DNA of 52,757 nt, from positions 1-52,757 of the forward strand of contig CAJXWA010000004.1 in the NCBI GenBank assembly GCA_913062525.1. The letters are read 5' to 3'. The notes under the pieces were generated by a model that was not told the origin of the DNA, did no database searches, and saw nothing but the letters and a program-made list of their open reading frames with translations. The stretch is from an uncultured Alphaproteobacteria bacterium (GTDB taxonomy: Bacteria > Pseudomonadota > Alphaproteobacteria > Sneathiellales > Sneathiellaceae). Positions 19,320 to 29,778 of this stretch are shown in pieces (the stretch's first letter is position 1; each line of letters starts with the position of its first letter). The position numbers and the translations under genes were made by a program.

Positions 19320-20714
19320 ATGAGAGAAGCCTTATTGGTTTGTTGGCCGCTACTGCTCGGCATTGGGTTATTGATGTTGGGCAATGGGCTACAGGGAAGT
19401 TTGCTGGGCGTACGTGCGACCATTGAAGGGTTCCCAACCGCGGTCACAGGTCTGATTATGTCGGGCTACTACATCGGCTTCTTGATTGGTTCTGTTGTAA
19501 CGCCCAAAATTTTGGAAAACGTTGGGCATGTGCGCGTTTTCGCAGCGCTCGCTTCTCTTGCATCAACTGCGGCATTGGTTCACGCCCTAGTGCCAGATCC
19601 CTATACATGGGGAATTGTCCGAATTGTGACGGGTTTCTGTTTTGCAGGCCTTTATATTGTGAGCGAAAGCTGGCTAAACGACACAGCAACAAACGAGACG
19701 CGCGGCGGTATTCTATCTGTCTATATGATGGTAACATTTGGCGGCATCGCGGGCGGTCAGTTTTTGCTAACTGCGTTTGATCCCAGCGGGTTTGAGCTGT
19801 TTATCGTTGTCTCTGTTCTCGTTTCACTTGCCCTCATCCCGTCAGCATTGACAGCTTCACCAATGCCAAGCATGGAGCAGCCTGAAAAGCTTGAACTTAA
19901 AAAGCTCTACCGTATTTCACCGCTTGGTGTTGTTGGTATGGCTGTTGTTGGAACTATTCAGGGCGGGTTTTTCGCTATGGCGTCGGTTTACGGCGGAATG
20001 ATAGGATTGTCACTGTTGGAGATTTCTGCCTTCATTGGTTTGTCAGTTGTTGGCGGCGCGATAATGCAATATCCCATTGGTTATCTTTCAGACAAGATGG
20101 ATCGCCGGAGGGTCATCGTGATTGCGGCCGCCTTGGCGGGTGCGACTGCCTTATTGGTGTATCAAAGTGAAGGGATGGAGAATAAACTTTGGTTCATGGC
20201 CTCAGCCACATTCTTTGGTGGTTTCTGTATGCCGCTGTATTCCTTGTTTATTGCCCACACCAACGACTACCTAAAACCAGGGCAAATGGTGGCTGCAAGT
20301 AGTGGATTGATTCTTGTAAACGGCGTTGGTGCTATTTTGGGGCCAATTCTTGTATCTGTTTCCATGTCGTTGTTTGGGGTTGCTGCCTTTTTCCTCTGTA
20401 TGGCTACGGCTTGCATTGGTCTCGCCGCATATACATTGCTTCGAATGACTATTCGTCAAGCCATTCCAGTGGAAGAGCAAGTCGACTTTGTTGCTATGCC
20501 TGTTCGGTCTGGTTATGTGGCGGTAAATATGAACCCTGAATCCGAAGAGTGGGAGGAAGAGGAAGAGCCAAAAGCCGAGGAATTTAAACCCCAAGACCTG
20601 TATCACGTCAGTAAAGCGTTTATGTCATTAATGGATGATGATCACTCAGACGATGACGATGATGAGGAGGGCTTAATGGATGATGGTCCCACACTTTGGA
20701 ACAGAAACGGCTAA
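19320..20714 (+). CDS. MFS transporter with acidic C-terminal tail
   Basis: GLQGSLLGVRATIEGFPTAVTGLIMSGYYIGFLIGSV; ~12 TM; start at 19320 preferred over the 19188 ORF start. Tail EEWEEEEEPKAEEFKPQD...MDDDHSDDDDDEEG. Confidence 0.88.
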   Translation: MREALLVCWPLLLGIGLLMLGNGLQGSLLGVRATIEGFPTAVTGLIMSGYYIGFLIGSVVTPKILENVGHVRVFAALASLASTAALVHALVPDPYTWGIVRIVTGFCFAGLYIVSESWLNDTATNETRGGILSVYMMVTFGGIAGGQFLLTAFDPSGFELFIVVSVLVSLALIPSALTASPMPSMEQPEKLELKKLYRISPLGVVGMAVVGTIQGGFFAMASVYGGMIGLSLLEISAFIGLSVVGGAIMQYPIGYLSDKMDRRRVIVIAAALAGATALLVYQSEGMENKLWFMASATFFGGFCMPLYSLFIAHTNDYLKPGQMVAASSGLILVNGVGAILGPILVSVSMSLFGVAAFFLCMATACIGLAAYTLLRMTIRQAIPVEEQVDFVAMPVRSGYVAVNMNPESEEWEEEEEPKAEEFKPQDLYHVSKAFMSLMDDDHSDDDDDEEGLMDDGPTLWNRNG

Positions 20715-20810
20715 TCAATTTAGATACCCGCGGATACGCATTAGCGTTTATTTTAAATTATTTGCAAACTGCCCATTGCTGCAACGGTACAAGGGCGGTA
20801 AAACCATTTC

Positions 20811-22475
20811 ATGACTGATAAATTGCGTATTGCCCTTGCTCAGGCAAACCCAAAACTGGGTGACATTGACGGTAATGTTAAACTGGCACTTGAATTTCGT
20901 AGTGAAGCGGAAGCAAGCGGTGCTGATCTGGTCGTGTTTCCAGAACTCTTCATCTGTGGGTATCCGCCAGAAGATCTTGTTTTAAAAAGGTCTTTTATTA
21001 AAGCGTCGACAGATGCCATGAATTTACTGGCAGAGGCCACACTCGATGGCGGCCCCGCTATGTTAATGACTGGCCCTCTTGAAAATGAAGGTAAGCTTTA
21101 TAACGCGGTTTGCCTCCTTGAAAAGGGTGCAATAACGGCGACACGATATAAAAACAAACTGCCAAATTATGGCGTATTTGATGAAATGCGTGTGTTTGAG
21201 CCGGGACCACTTCCAGGGCCGATCCCATTTAAAGGTGTTCGACTTGGTGTTATGATTTGCGAAGACATGTGGTTCACGGATGTTGCCGAATGTTTGGAAG
21301 AGACTGGCGCTGAAATGCTAATCATTCCAAACGGCAGCCCCTTTGATCACGAGAAAGGTGATGCCCGTCTGAATTACGCGGTTGAACGTGTGGGGGAGAC
21401 TGGTCTTCCGCTGATTTATCTCAATCAAGTTGGCGGACAGGATGAGCTTGTTTTTGACGGTGGCTCTTTCATTCTGAACGCGGATAGATCACTGCCCGTG
21501 CAAATGTCTTGCTGGCGTGAAGATTTGCTTGTTACAGACTGGAGTAAAGGCGCGGATGATAAATGGTCCTGCGCCGTATCAGAGCTAACCGACCCCGGAT
21601 CCTCAATGGAGCGGGTTTATAATGCAATGGTGCTCGGCCTTAAGGATTATGTGAACAAGAACGGCTTTCCGGGCGTTGTGCTTGGCCTGTCCGGGGGTAT
21701 TGATAGTGCATTGAGTGCCGCAGTGGCTGTTGATGCGCTCGGCGCGGATAAAGTTCATTGCGTCATGATGCCATCCCGCTATACGTCTGATGAAAGTCTT
21801 GATGATGCGGCCAAATGTGCTGCGTTTTTGGGAACTGAACTTGATACAGTACAGATTGAGCCAGCGGTTGAAGCCTATAATGGTATGCTTGGGACTTTGT
21901 TCGAAGGTACCAATTCAGACACCACGGAAGAGAACATTCAATCGCGTATTCGGGGCGTAACCTTGATGGCGATTTCCAACAAATTTGGTAAGATGGTTCT
22001 AACCACTGGCAACAAATCTGAGATGTCAGTTGGTTACGCGACAATCTACGGCGATATGTGCGGTGGTTATTCTGTCTTGAAAGACCTATATAAGACGCTG
22101 TGTTTCGATGTGTCGGAATGGCGGAATAATAACTTCAGTAATGGCTTACTGGGTCCAAACGGTCCGGTTATGCCTGAAAACGTTATTATCAAGCCACCAA
22201 GTGCGGAACTCCGCGAAGATCAGAAAGACGAAGATAGTCTGCCGCCATACGAGGTTTTAGATGCTATTTTGCATGCGTTGGTGGAAGATGAGAAGTCATA
22301 TAACGAAATACTGGATGATGGGTTTGACGGCGCAATTGTGAGCCGTATTCAACATCTTTTGTATGTCGCAGAATATAAACGACGTCAGGCACCTCCCGGC
22401 GTTAAAATTACCACTCGGAATTTTGGCCGGGATAGACGGTATCCGATTACCAATGGATTTAGAGATAAACGATGA
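20811..22475 (+). CDS. nadE: glutamine-dependent NAD+ synthetase
   Basis: Nitrilase domain (VFPELFICGYPPEDL, MICEDMWF) plus synthetase domain (GLSGGIDSALSAAVAVDALG, TTGNKSEMSVGYATIYGDMCGGYSVLKDLYKT). Confidence 0.96.
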   Translation: MTDKLRIALAQANPKLGDIDGNVKLALEFRSEAEASGADLVVFPELFICGYPPEDLVLKRSFIKASTDAMNLLAEATLDGGPAMLMTGPLENEGKLYNAVCLLEKGAITATRYKNKLPNYGVFDEMRVFEPGPLPGPIPFKGVRLGVMICEDMWFTDVAECLEETGAEMLIIPNGSPFDHEKGDARLNYAVERVGETGLPLIYLNQVGGQDELVFDGGSFILNADRSLPVQMSCWREDLLVTDWSKGADDKWSCAVSELTDPGSSMERVYNAMVLGLKDYVNKNGFPGVVLGLSGGIDSALSAAVAVDALGADKVHCVMMPSRYTSDESLDDAAKCAAFLGTELDTVQIEPAVEAYNGMLGTLFEGTNSDTTEENIQSRIRGVTLMAISNKFGKMVLTTGNKSEMSVGYATIYGDMCGGYSVLKDLYKTLCFDVSEWRNNNFSNGLLGPNGPVMPENVIIKPPSAELREDQKDEDSLPPYEVLDAILHALVEDEKSYNEILDDGFDGAIVSRIQHLLYVAEYKRRQAPPGVKITTRNFGRDRRYPITNGFRDKR

Positions 22476-23803
22476 CAGCTAAATTTAGATTTGCCCCAAG
22501 CCCAACCGGATACCTCCATGTTGGTAATGCTCGCCTTGCTTTGATCAACTGGCTTTGCGCGAAAAAACTGGATGGTGAGTTCGTTTTACGGCTCGACGAC
22601 ACTGACGCTGAACGGTCTACCGAAGAATATGCCGTTGGCATTCAAGAAGATCTGGGCTGGCTTGGCTTGAAATGGGATGAGCTGAAAAAACAATCAGACC
22701 GGACAGCAGAATATGAAGCTGCATTCGTTAAACTTAAAGCCGCGGGCCGACTATACCCCTGTTATGAGACCGGCGAGGAGCTGGATTATAAACGCAAACG
22801 TCAGCTTGCCCGCAAATTACCTCCTGTCTATGACCGGACGGCGCTCAAACTAACTGACGAAGAAAAAGCTACCTTTGAAGCCGAAGGCCGGAAACCACAT
22901 TGGCGCTTTTTGTTAGATCAAGAAGTCGTCCAATGGAATGATAATGTGCGCGGCAATGTGGAAGTTGACGGCGCTAGCATGTCAGACCCGGTTTTGATCA
23001 GATCTGACGGGCGCCCGCTGTATCATCTGCCATCGGTTGTGGACGATATTGATTTTGAAATCACTCATGTTATTCGCGGTGAAGATCATGTGAGTAATAC
23101 AGCGCTGCACATTCAAATCTTTAAAGCATTGGGTGCGACCGTTCCTGAATTTGCTCATTTACCATTGTTGATGGGCCCAGACGGCGGACCTTTGTCTAAA
23201 CGGGAAGGCAGTCAGTCATTGCGCGAAATGCGCGAAGGCGGCCTTGATCCCATGAGCATCAACTGTATGTTGGCGCGCCTTGGTACGTCCGACAATGTTG
23301 AAATCCATACGGATCTTTCCGGTGTTCTAGCAGGTTTTGATATTTCACGGTTTAGCCGTGCTGCTGCAAAATTTGATCCAACCGAGCTTAAAAACCTGAA
23401 CGCTAAAATCCTTCATGAGTTGTCATGGGATATGGCGAAAGGCAAAATTGGCATCGACGGCGCAACTGAAGAATTTTGGAATGCCGTTCGCGGTAATCTT
23501 CATACTATCGACGAAGCTGCCGCATGGTGGACTGTTGTCACTGGACCGATTACACCTGTTGTCGAAGACGCTGAGTTCTTGAAAAAAGCAGCAGCTTTGT
23601 TGCCAGACGGTGATTTTGACGAGGGCAGCTGGAAAATCTGGACAACAGCTATCAAAGAAGAGCTGGGCGTTAAAGGCAAGGCACTCTTTATGCCGCTTCG
23701 CCAGTCTTTGACAGCGCAAAGCCATGGACCGGAAATGAATAAAATGTTGCCGTTGATCGGGCGCGAGAAAACACTCGCACGCTTGTCCGGTGAAACTGCT
23801 TAA
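22472..23803 (+). CDS. gltX: glutamyl-tRNA synthetase (GltX family)
   Basis: FAPSPTGYLHVGNARLALINWL, VIRGEDHVSNTALHIQIFKALG, LSKREGS; 4-bp overlap with nadE. Confidence 0.94.
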   Translation: MTAKFRFAPSPTGYLHVGNARLALINWLCAKKLDGEFVLRLDDTDAERSTEEYAVGIQEDLGWLGLKWDELKKQSDRTAEYEAAFVKLKAAGRLYPCYETGEELDYKRKRQLARKLPPVYDRTALKLTDEEKATFEAEGRKPHWRFLLDQEVVQWNDNVRGNVEVDGASMSDPVLIRSDGRPLYHLPSVVDDIDFEITHVIRGEDHVSNTALHIQIFKALGATVPEFAHLPLLMGPDGGPLSKREGSQSLREMREGGLDPMSINCMLARLGTSDNVEIHTDLSGVLAGFDISRFSRAAAKFDPTELKNLNAKILHELSWDMAKGKIGIDGATEEFWNAVRGNLHTIDEAAAWWTVVTGPITPVVEDAEFLKKAAALLPDGDFDEGSWKIWTTAIKEELGVKGKALFMPLRQSLTAQSHGPEMNKMLPLIGREKTLARLSGETA

Positions 23804-23820
23804 TTTTAAGGACTAACGAC

Positions 23821-25200
23821 GTGACATTACACATTTACAATACAGCGAGCCGGCAAAAAGAAAAATTTGTCCCCCGCGACCCTAAAAATGTGGGCATGTA
23901 TGTGTGTGGTCCTACGGTTTGGGATTTTGCACATATCGGAAATGCACGGCCTGTTGTCATCTTTGATATTCTCGCGCGCTTGTTGCGAATTGAGTATGGC
24001 AACGATCATGTGAATTACGTTCGTAACATCACAGATGTTGAAGATAAAATCATCGATGCCGCCAAAGCCAACGGCGAAAGTATCGATGATTTGACGACAC
24101 GTACGACTGAGGCGTTCCATGAGGATATGGCGGCACTTGGTGCCCTGCCACCAAACCGGGAACCACGGGCAACAGAGCATATCGAAGACATGGTCGAAAT
24201 GATAGGTACCTTGATCGGTAAAGGTCATGCGTATGAGGCTGAAGGTCATGTGTTGTTTGACGTTCAAAGTATGCCAACTTATGGGAAGTTATCGGGCCGC
24301 AACCGCGATGATATGATTGCAGGCGCGCGGGTCGAAATTGCCCCATACAAAAAAGATCCTGCGGACTTTGTCCTTTGGAAACCATCTACGCCGGATATCG
24401 TCGGCTGGGACAGTCCATGGGGACGGGGGCGTCCGGGTTGGCATATCGAATGTTCTGTTATGTCAAAGGCTGAGCTGGGCGATACGTTTGATATTCATGG
24501 CGGTGGCCGTGATTTGATCTTTCCCCATCATGAAAATGAAGTGGCCCAAAGCTGCTGCGCCCACGGCGAAGAAACATTTGCTCAATATTGGGTGCATAAC
24601 GGCTTTCTAACGGTTGAAGGCGAAAAAATGTCCAAATCTTTGGGCAATTTCCGCACGGTCCGTGAACTTCTCGCTGAAGCACCGGGAGAGGCATTGCGCC
24701 TTAACATGCTCTCAGCCCATTATCGCCAACCACTTGATTGGACGAGTGATGGTGTGAAGCAGTCGAAAACTAACCTTGATCGGTTATATACATCCCTGCA
24801 AAGCTTATCTGATGTGGATGCCGATTTGGACGCCGTTGCAAGCGATGTTCAAGCTGCACTTGAAGATGATATCAATACACCAAAGGCGCTGACAGCATTG
24901 TACGCGCTTTCATCTGCCGCCAATAAAGAAACAGATCCAGAAAGTCGTGCGCGTCTGAAAGGCAAGCTTTTGTCTGGGGGAAAAATGCTGGGCGTGTTAT
25001 TGCAAGAGCCTACTGATTGGTTCCACAATGACACTGATGACGGTATTTCTGGGGACGAGATTGACACCCTGATTGCCGAACGTATTCAAGCTAAAGCCGA
25101 CAAAAATTATGCCCGTTCTGACGAAATTAGAGATAATTTGAAAGAGCAGGGGATTACCTTGGAAGATGGTGCCGGCGGCACAACTTGGAAACGCGTTTAA
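23821..25200 (+). CDS. cysS: cysteinyl-tRNA synthetase (GTG start)
   Basis: MYVCGPTVWDFAHIGNARP, FPHHENEVAQSCC, EKMSKSLGNF. Confidence 0.97.
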   Translation: MTLHIYNTASRQKEKFVPRDPKNVGMYVCGPTVWDFAHIGNARPVVIFDILARLLRIEYGNDHVNYVRNITDVEDKIIDAAKANGESIDDLTTRTTEAFHEDMAALGALPPNREPRATEHIEDMVEMIGTLIGKGHAYEAEGHVLFDVQSMPTYGKLSGRNRDDMIAGARVEIAPYKKDPADFVLWKPSTPDIVGWDSPWGRGRPGWHIECSVMSKAELGDTFDIHGGGRDLIFPHHENEVAQSCCAHGEETFAQYWVHNGFLTVEGEKMSKSLGNFRTVRELLAEAPGEALRLNMLSAHYRQPLDWTSDGVKQSKTNLDRLYTSLQSLSDVDADLDAVASDVQAALEDDINTPKALTALYALSSAANKETDPESRARLKGKLLSGGKMLGVLLQEPTDWFHNDTDDGISGDEIDTLIAERIQAKADKNYARSDEIRDNLKEQGITLEDGAGGTTWKRV

Positions 25201-25418
25201 TGCGGAACTCATTAAGACAAAAATTCGTTGATGTTTGTAACCTGAAAATTGAAAAGAAGGGCCCAACAGTCGGGCTCTCTTTTTATGCGTTTTTTGCTAA
25301 CAGAAACGATGATCCCGAACTGTTGATGGAAGCCGCAACATGGTGGATTGAAACCCATAAACTTGATCATTTCGAAAAAGCGGTAAAAATCAAAGAAATG
25401 ATTGCGATAGGGAAATAA
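25200..25418 (+). CDS. small conserved-looking protein of unknown function, coupled to cysS
   Basis: ATG overlaps the cysS stop (TAATG); 72 aa MRNSLRQKFVDVCNLKIEKKGPTVGLSFYAFFANRNDDPELLMEAATWWIETHKLDHFEKAVKIKEMIAIGK. Confidence 0.75.
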   Translation: MRNSLRQKFVDVCNLKIEKKGPTVGLSFYAFFANRNDDPELLMEAATWWIETHKLDHFEKAVKIKEMIAIGK

Positions 25419-25572
25419 TTTTCCACTTTCTTAAAATATCTGAAAATATTTCCGCAGTCATTTTTGTCAAATATTGCTCTATTGTTGACCGCATAAGGGA
25501 TAACGGTTATTGCATAGAGAGTGCAGTTTATAAGCATTTCAATTAGATAACACTAAATGGGTTTGAGAAATT

Positions 25573-27180
25573 ATGTCCTCCAAAGAGCGGTTATATTTGT
25601 TTGACACGACACTACGCGACGGTGCGCAGACACAGGGTGTGGATTTTAGTGTCGAAGATAAAACGATTATTGCCGAAACTCTGGACAACTTAGGTATTGA
25701 TTATATCGAAGGCGGATGGCCGGGGGCAAATCCTGGTGACACAGAATTTTTCTCCAAAAAAATGACCTTCAAAAATGCCACCTTTACGGCTTTTGGAATG
25801 ACCCGAAGATCGGGACGAAGTGCGTCTAATGATCCGGGTTTAAAAGCTGTTCTGGACGCGGAAACGCCCGCGGTTTGTTTGGTGGGAAAAAGCTGGGATT
25901 TCCACGTGAAAGTCGCCCTAGGCATCGAGTTGGATGAAAATGTCGAGCTGATTTCTAGCAGTATCGCAGAATGTGCACGCCTTGGCCGGGAGCCAATGTA
26001 TGACGCAGAACATTTCTTTGACGGCTATAAAGCAAATCCAGAATACGCCCTTAAATGTGCAAAAGCCGCTTATGATGCCGGTGCTCGCTGGGTGGTTCTT
26101 TGCGATACTAACGGCGGTGCTTTGCCTCATGAAGTCGAAGCAGTAGTAGCTGAGGTCATCAAACATGTCCCGGGTGATCATTTGGGCATCCATACCCATA
26201 ATGATACTGAAAATGCGGTGGCGAATTCATTGGCTGCGATCCGCGCCGGTGTTCGTCAAGTACAAGGTACGCTAAATGGTCTAGGTGAGCGGTGCGGCAA
26301 TGCCAATATTATCAGCCTGATCCCAACATTAATGTTGAAAGAGCCCTATAAATCCCAGTTTGAAATCGGTATCAATGATGAAGGCCTAAAAAGCCTGACG
26401 TCTGTATCGCGTCTATTGGACGAAGTTTTAAACCGAGCACCTAATCGCCATCAAGCCTATGTTGGGGCGTCGGCCTTTACGCATAAAGGCGGATTGCACG
26501 TGTCAGCCGTTCAAAAAGATCCGACGACTTATGAACATGTAGAGCCAGACCTTGTGGGCAACCACCGCGTTATCCCCGTATCTGATCAGGCTGGACGGTC
26601 AAACTTGCTAGCTCAGTTCAAGGAATTTGGACTTGAAATCGATCCTAAAAATCCAAAAGTAGACAGGCTTCTAGAAGAAGTTAAAGAGCGCGAGTACGGC
26701 GGATACAGCTACGATGGTGCACCAGCCAGTTTCGAGCTTATGGCGCGCAGGCGTTTGGGGCAGGTTCCTGAATATTTTGAAGTTGAAAGCTTCCGGGTTC
26801 AAGTAGAGCGCCGCCATAATGCTAATGGTGATCTCGTTTCCGTATCTGACGCGGTTGTAAAAGTAAATGTGGACGGCGAACGTCTGATGTCCGTGGCAGA
26901 AGGAAATGGTCCGGTTAACGCCCTTGATACAGCGCTTCGAAAAGATCTCGGCAAATACTCCGAATATTTAAAAGATCTCCGCCTTGTAGATTTTAAAGTG
27001 CGTATTCTAACGAGTGGTACTGAAGCGGTAACCCGTGTGCTTATTGAAAGCACAGATGACAGTGGTCATCGTTGGTTCACAATCGGTGTATCGCCAAATA
27101 TTGTAGATGCATCATTCGCCGCCTTGCTTGATAGCGTGACGTATAAGTTGCTGCGTGATGACGCACCTCATGGTCACTAA
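25573..27180 (+). CDS. cimA: (R)-citramalate synthase
   Basis: LYLFDTTLRDGAQTQGVDFSVEDK; GIHTHNDTENAVANSLAAI; C-terminal regulatory domain. Confidence 0.92.
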   Translation: MSSKERLYLFDTTLRDGAQTQGVDFSVEDKTIIAETLDNLGIDYIEGGWPGANPGDTEFFSKKMTFKNATFTAFGMTRRSGRSASNDPGLKAVLDAETPAVCLVGKSWDFHVKVALGIELDENVELISSSIAECARLGREPMYDAEHFFDGYKANPEYALKCAKAAYDAGARWVVLCDTNGGALPHEVEAVVAEVIKHVPGDHLGIHTHNDTENAVANSLAAIRAGVRQVQGTLNGLGERCGNANIISLIPTLMLKEPYKSQFEIGINDEGLKSLTSVSRLLDEVLNRAPNRHQAYVGASAFTHKGGLHVSAVQKDPTTYEHVEPDLVGNHRVIPVSDQAGRSNLLAQFKEFGLEIDPKNPKVDRLLEEVKEREYGGYSYDGAPASFELMARRRLGQVPEYFEVESFRVQVERRHNANGDLVSVSDAVVKVNVDGERLMSVAEGNGPVNALDTALRKDLGKYSEYLKDLRLVDFKVRILTSGTEAVTRVLIESTDDSGHRWFTIGVSPNIVDASFAALLDSVTYKLLRDDAPHGH

Positions 27181-27209
27181 TACAATCAGTTTCGGTTAAG
27201 GTATATTTC

Positions 27210-27959
27210 ATGACGGTTATAGGTATTTCCCCGGCTATTATTCTGGTTGAGCCGCAAATGGGCGAGAATATTGGTGCGGCAGCGAGAGCGATGCTGAATT
27301 TCGGTTTAACCGATCTTCGTCTAGTAAAACCTCGCGATGGGTGGCCCAATGACCGCGCCGTTGCAATGGCTGCAGGGGCCGTGGATGTGGTTCAAAACGC
27401 CCAAGTTTTTGAAACAGTAGAAGAGGCCGTGTCGGATCTTCAGCATGTGTATGCGACGACCGCCAGACCGCGGGATATGATTAAGCCTGTGGCAACACCC
27501 AATGCGGCGGCGGCGGAGCTTCGGCAATTCACACAGCTTAATGAGACTTGCGGAATTCTGTTTGGTAAGGAAAGCTCAGGTCTGTCTGGTGACGATGTCA
27601 CTTGTGCCGATACCATAATCACAGTCCCGCTAAATCCTGATTATACATCCATCAATTTGGGGCAGGCGGTGTTGCTCGTGGCCTACGAATGGTACCAGCA
27701 CGCGGATCAAACACCTGCAAAAATCGTTCGAAATGAAGAACGAGTCGCTACAAAACAAGAATTGGGAGCGCTTTATAATCGTATTGAGACAGAACTTGAT
27801 GCCCGCGGGTACTTCGAGCCAATAATGAACCGCCGTTCTGTTATCCTCAGGAATATGAGGAACATGTTCCATCGTTTTGATATGATGGAGTCAGACATTA
27901 AGGGCATGCAGGGCATTGTAAAAGGGCTGTCACTCAATAAAAAGGATACCGGAAAATGA
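27210..27959 (+). CDS. TrmJ-like SPOUT tRNA/rRNA methyltransferase
   Basis: IILVEPQMGENIGAAARAMLNFGLTDLRLVKPRDGWPN; LFGKESSGLSGDDVTCADTIITVPLNPDYTSINLGQAV. Confidence 0.9.
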   Translation: MTVIGISPAIILVEPQMGENIGAAARAMLNFGLTDLRLVKPRDGWPNDRAVAMAAGAVDVVQNAQVFETVEEAVSDLQHVYATTARPRDMIKPVATPNAAAAELRQFTQLNETCGILFGKESSGLSGDDVTCADTIITVPLNPDYTSINLGQAVLLVAYEWYQHADQTPAKIVRNEERVATKQELGALYNRIETELDARGYFEPIMNRRSVILRNMRNMFHRFDMMESDIKGMQGIVKGLSLNKKDTGK

Positions 27960-28864
27960 CGGAAATTACGCAAGGGTTTGCAGATCTAGGGCACATTAAG
28001 TTGCATTACGCTGAAAGTGGTGCTGGTAATGAAGATCTTGTTATCCTTTTGCATGGATTTCCTGAATTTTGGTATACTTGGCGAAAGCAACTCCCTGTCA
28101 TTGGGGAGACGTGCCATGCGGTTGCCCTTGATATGCGCGGATACAATTTATCTGATCGCCCTGAAAATTTAGAAGATTACCGCATCGACAAGCTGGTTAC
28201 TGATGTGATCAAGCTCGCTAAACATTTTGGAAAAGATCAGTTTTATCTTGTTTCCCACGACTGGGGGGCTGCCGTTGCTTTCTCTGTGGCTATTGCGCGG
28301 CCTGACCTGATAAAGGGCATGATCGTCTTAAACGGCGCGCATCCTTACATTTTCTCCAAACTTCTGGAAAAAAACGAAAATCAGATTGCTCATAGCAAGT
28401 ATATTACAGAATTTAGAGAAGAGGGTGTTGAAGACCGCCTTGCCGCAGATAACTGCGAATGGTTATGGGATTGGACATTTAAAGGCCACTATGATCGCGG
28501 CCTGATTACAGATGCAGAAAAGGCCGAATATATAAAGGCTTGGACAATGCCGGGTGCCATTGCGGCAATGCTCAATTATTATCGGGCGTCGCCAGTAAAA
28601 CCGCGACCAGCCTCCCAAGGGGCAAAGCCTCTAAAACTTGACCCAGATATGTTCAAGGTAAACGTTCCGACTTTGATTGTATGGGGGGATAAAGATCATG
28701 CTCTCATGCCGGAAAACCTTGATGGAATGGGCGATTTTATTGATGATCTGGAGGTTGTTCGCTTGCCAGACGTGAGCCATTGGGTAACCCACGAAGCCCC
28801 CGAACGGGTTAGCTCTGAGATATTGCGCTACATAAAACAGCTAAAGGGCAGAAAACTTGACTAA
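27956..28864 (+). CDS. alpha/beta hydrolase (epoxide hydrolase-like)
   Basis: LLHGFPEFWYTWRKQLP, VSHDWGAAVAFSVA, VWGDKDHAL, DVSHWVTHEAPERV; ATGA overlap with the upstream gene. Confidence 0.9.
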   Translation: MTEITQGFADLGHIKLHYAESGAGNEDLVILLHGFPEFWYTWRKQLPVIGETCHAVALDMRGYNLSDRPENLEDYRIDKLVTDVIKLAKHFGKDQFYLVSHDWGAAVAFSVAIARPDLIKGMIVLNGAHPYIFSKLLEKNENQIAHSKYITEFREEGVEDRLAADNCEWLWDWTFKGHYDRGLITDAEKAEYIKAWTMPGAIAAMLNYYRASPVKPRPASQGAKPLKLDPDMFKVNVPTLIVWGDKDHALMPENLDGMGDFIDDLEVVRLPDVSHWVTHEAPERVSSEILRYIKQLKGRKLD

Positions 28865-28870
28865 AAGGCG

Positions 28871-28898
28871 TTGACAAGCTGATTGGCATAAGTATATT
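28871..28898 (+). promoter_or_regulatory. candidate rpsD promoter TTGACA-N16-TATATT
   Basis: Consensus -35 TTGACA at 28871-28876 and -10 TATATT at 28893-28898, upstream of rpsD. Confidence 0.55.
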
Positions 28899-28962
28899 GC
28901 GCACTCCTGTGCAAGCCTCGTCGGCATGCCTTATCCTTTAGATTTAGATTGGAATAAGTTTT

Positions 28963-29580
28963 ATGACAAAACGTATTCAGGCCAAGTATAAAATTGATCG
29001 TCGTATGGGCGAAAACATCTGGGGTCGTCCGAAGAGCCCAGTAAATACACGTGACTACGGTCCAGGTCAGCATGGCCAAGGTCGTCGCGGTAAGCTCTCC
29101 GACTTCGGTATCCATCTTCGTGCAAAACAGAAGCTTAAAGGCTACTACGGCAGCATCACAGAGAAAAGCTTCCGTCGTTTGTATGCAGAAGCTGTTCGTC
29201 TTCGTGGCGATACATCTGAAAACCTCATCGGCCTACTAGAGCGTCGTTTGGATGCTGTTGTATACCGCATGAAATTCGTACCAACTGTTTTTGCTGCACG
29301 TCAGTTCGTGAACCATGGTCACGTTACTGTAAACGGTAAAAAAGTGAACATCTCATCTTACCAAGTTAAAGTTGGTGATGTGATTGAAGTTCGTGAAAAA
29401 TCCAAACAAATGGCTCTCGTTCTTGAAGCTGCTGCAAGCGCTGAACGGGAAGTTCCTGAATACATGGAAGTAGATCACAAGACTATGAAAGGGACATTCA
29501 ACACGATCCCAGGTCTTTCTGATGTTCCTTATCCAGTTGTTATGGAGCCAAACCTTATCGTGGAATTCTATTCCCGCTAA
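28963..29580 (+). CDS. rpsD: 30S ribosomal protein S4
   Basis: [52 protein letters not shown]4 RNA-binding domain. Confidence 0.97.
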   Translation: MTKRIQAKYKIDRRMGENIWGRPKSPVNTRDYGPGQHGQGRRGKLSDFGIHLRAKQKLKGYYGSITEKSFRRLYAEAVRLRGDTSENLIGLLERRLDAVVYRMKFVPTVFAARQFVNHGHVTVNGKKVNISSYQVKVGDVIEVREKSKQMALVLEAAASAEREVPEYMEVDHKTMKGTFNTIPGLSDVPYPVVMEPNLIVEFYSR

Positions 29581-29605
29581 AATTTGGTTTAAACCTAAGT
29601 TTTAT

Positions 29606-29637
29606 AAAAACCCTGCATGTCATGTGCGGGGTTTTTT
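29606..29637 (+). terminator. intrinsic terminator downstream of rpsD
   Basis: AAAAACCCTGCA - tgtcatg - TGCGGGGTTTTTT: 12-bp stem (one G-U pair) ending in a T run. Confidence 0.85.
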
Positions 29638-29778
29638 ATTGCCAATTTCTGAGATCCCTTTATCCATTTAGTTGTTTTATATATTAGTAAGTTAAAGTTT
29701 TACTAAAATGTAATGTATTTCTGCCAAAATTCATTTTGACTAATCAAATTGCGTTGATTTCACGTAGGAGTGCATTAG

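Noticed and set aside
19046-19447. 133-aa minus-strand ORF antisense to the MFS 5' end
   Set aside because: Mostly antisense to the MFS coding sequence and its leader, low-complexity composition, no recognisable domain; probably spurious.
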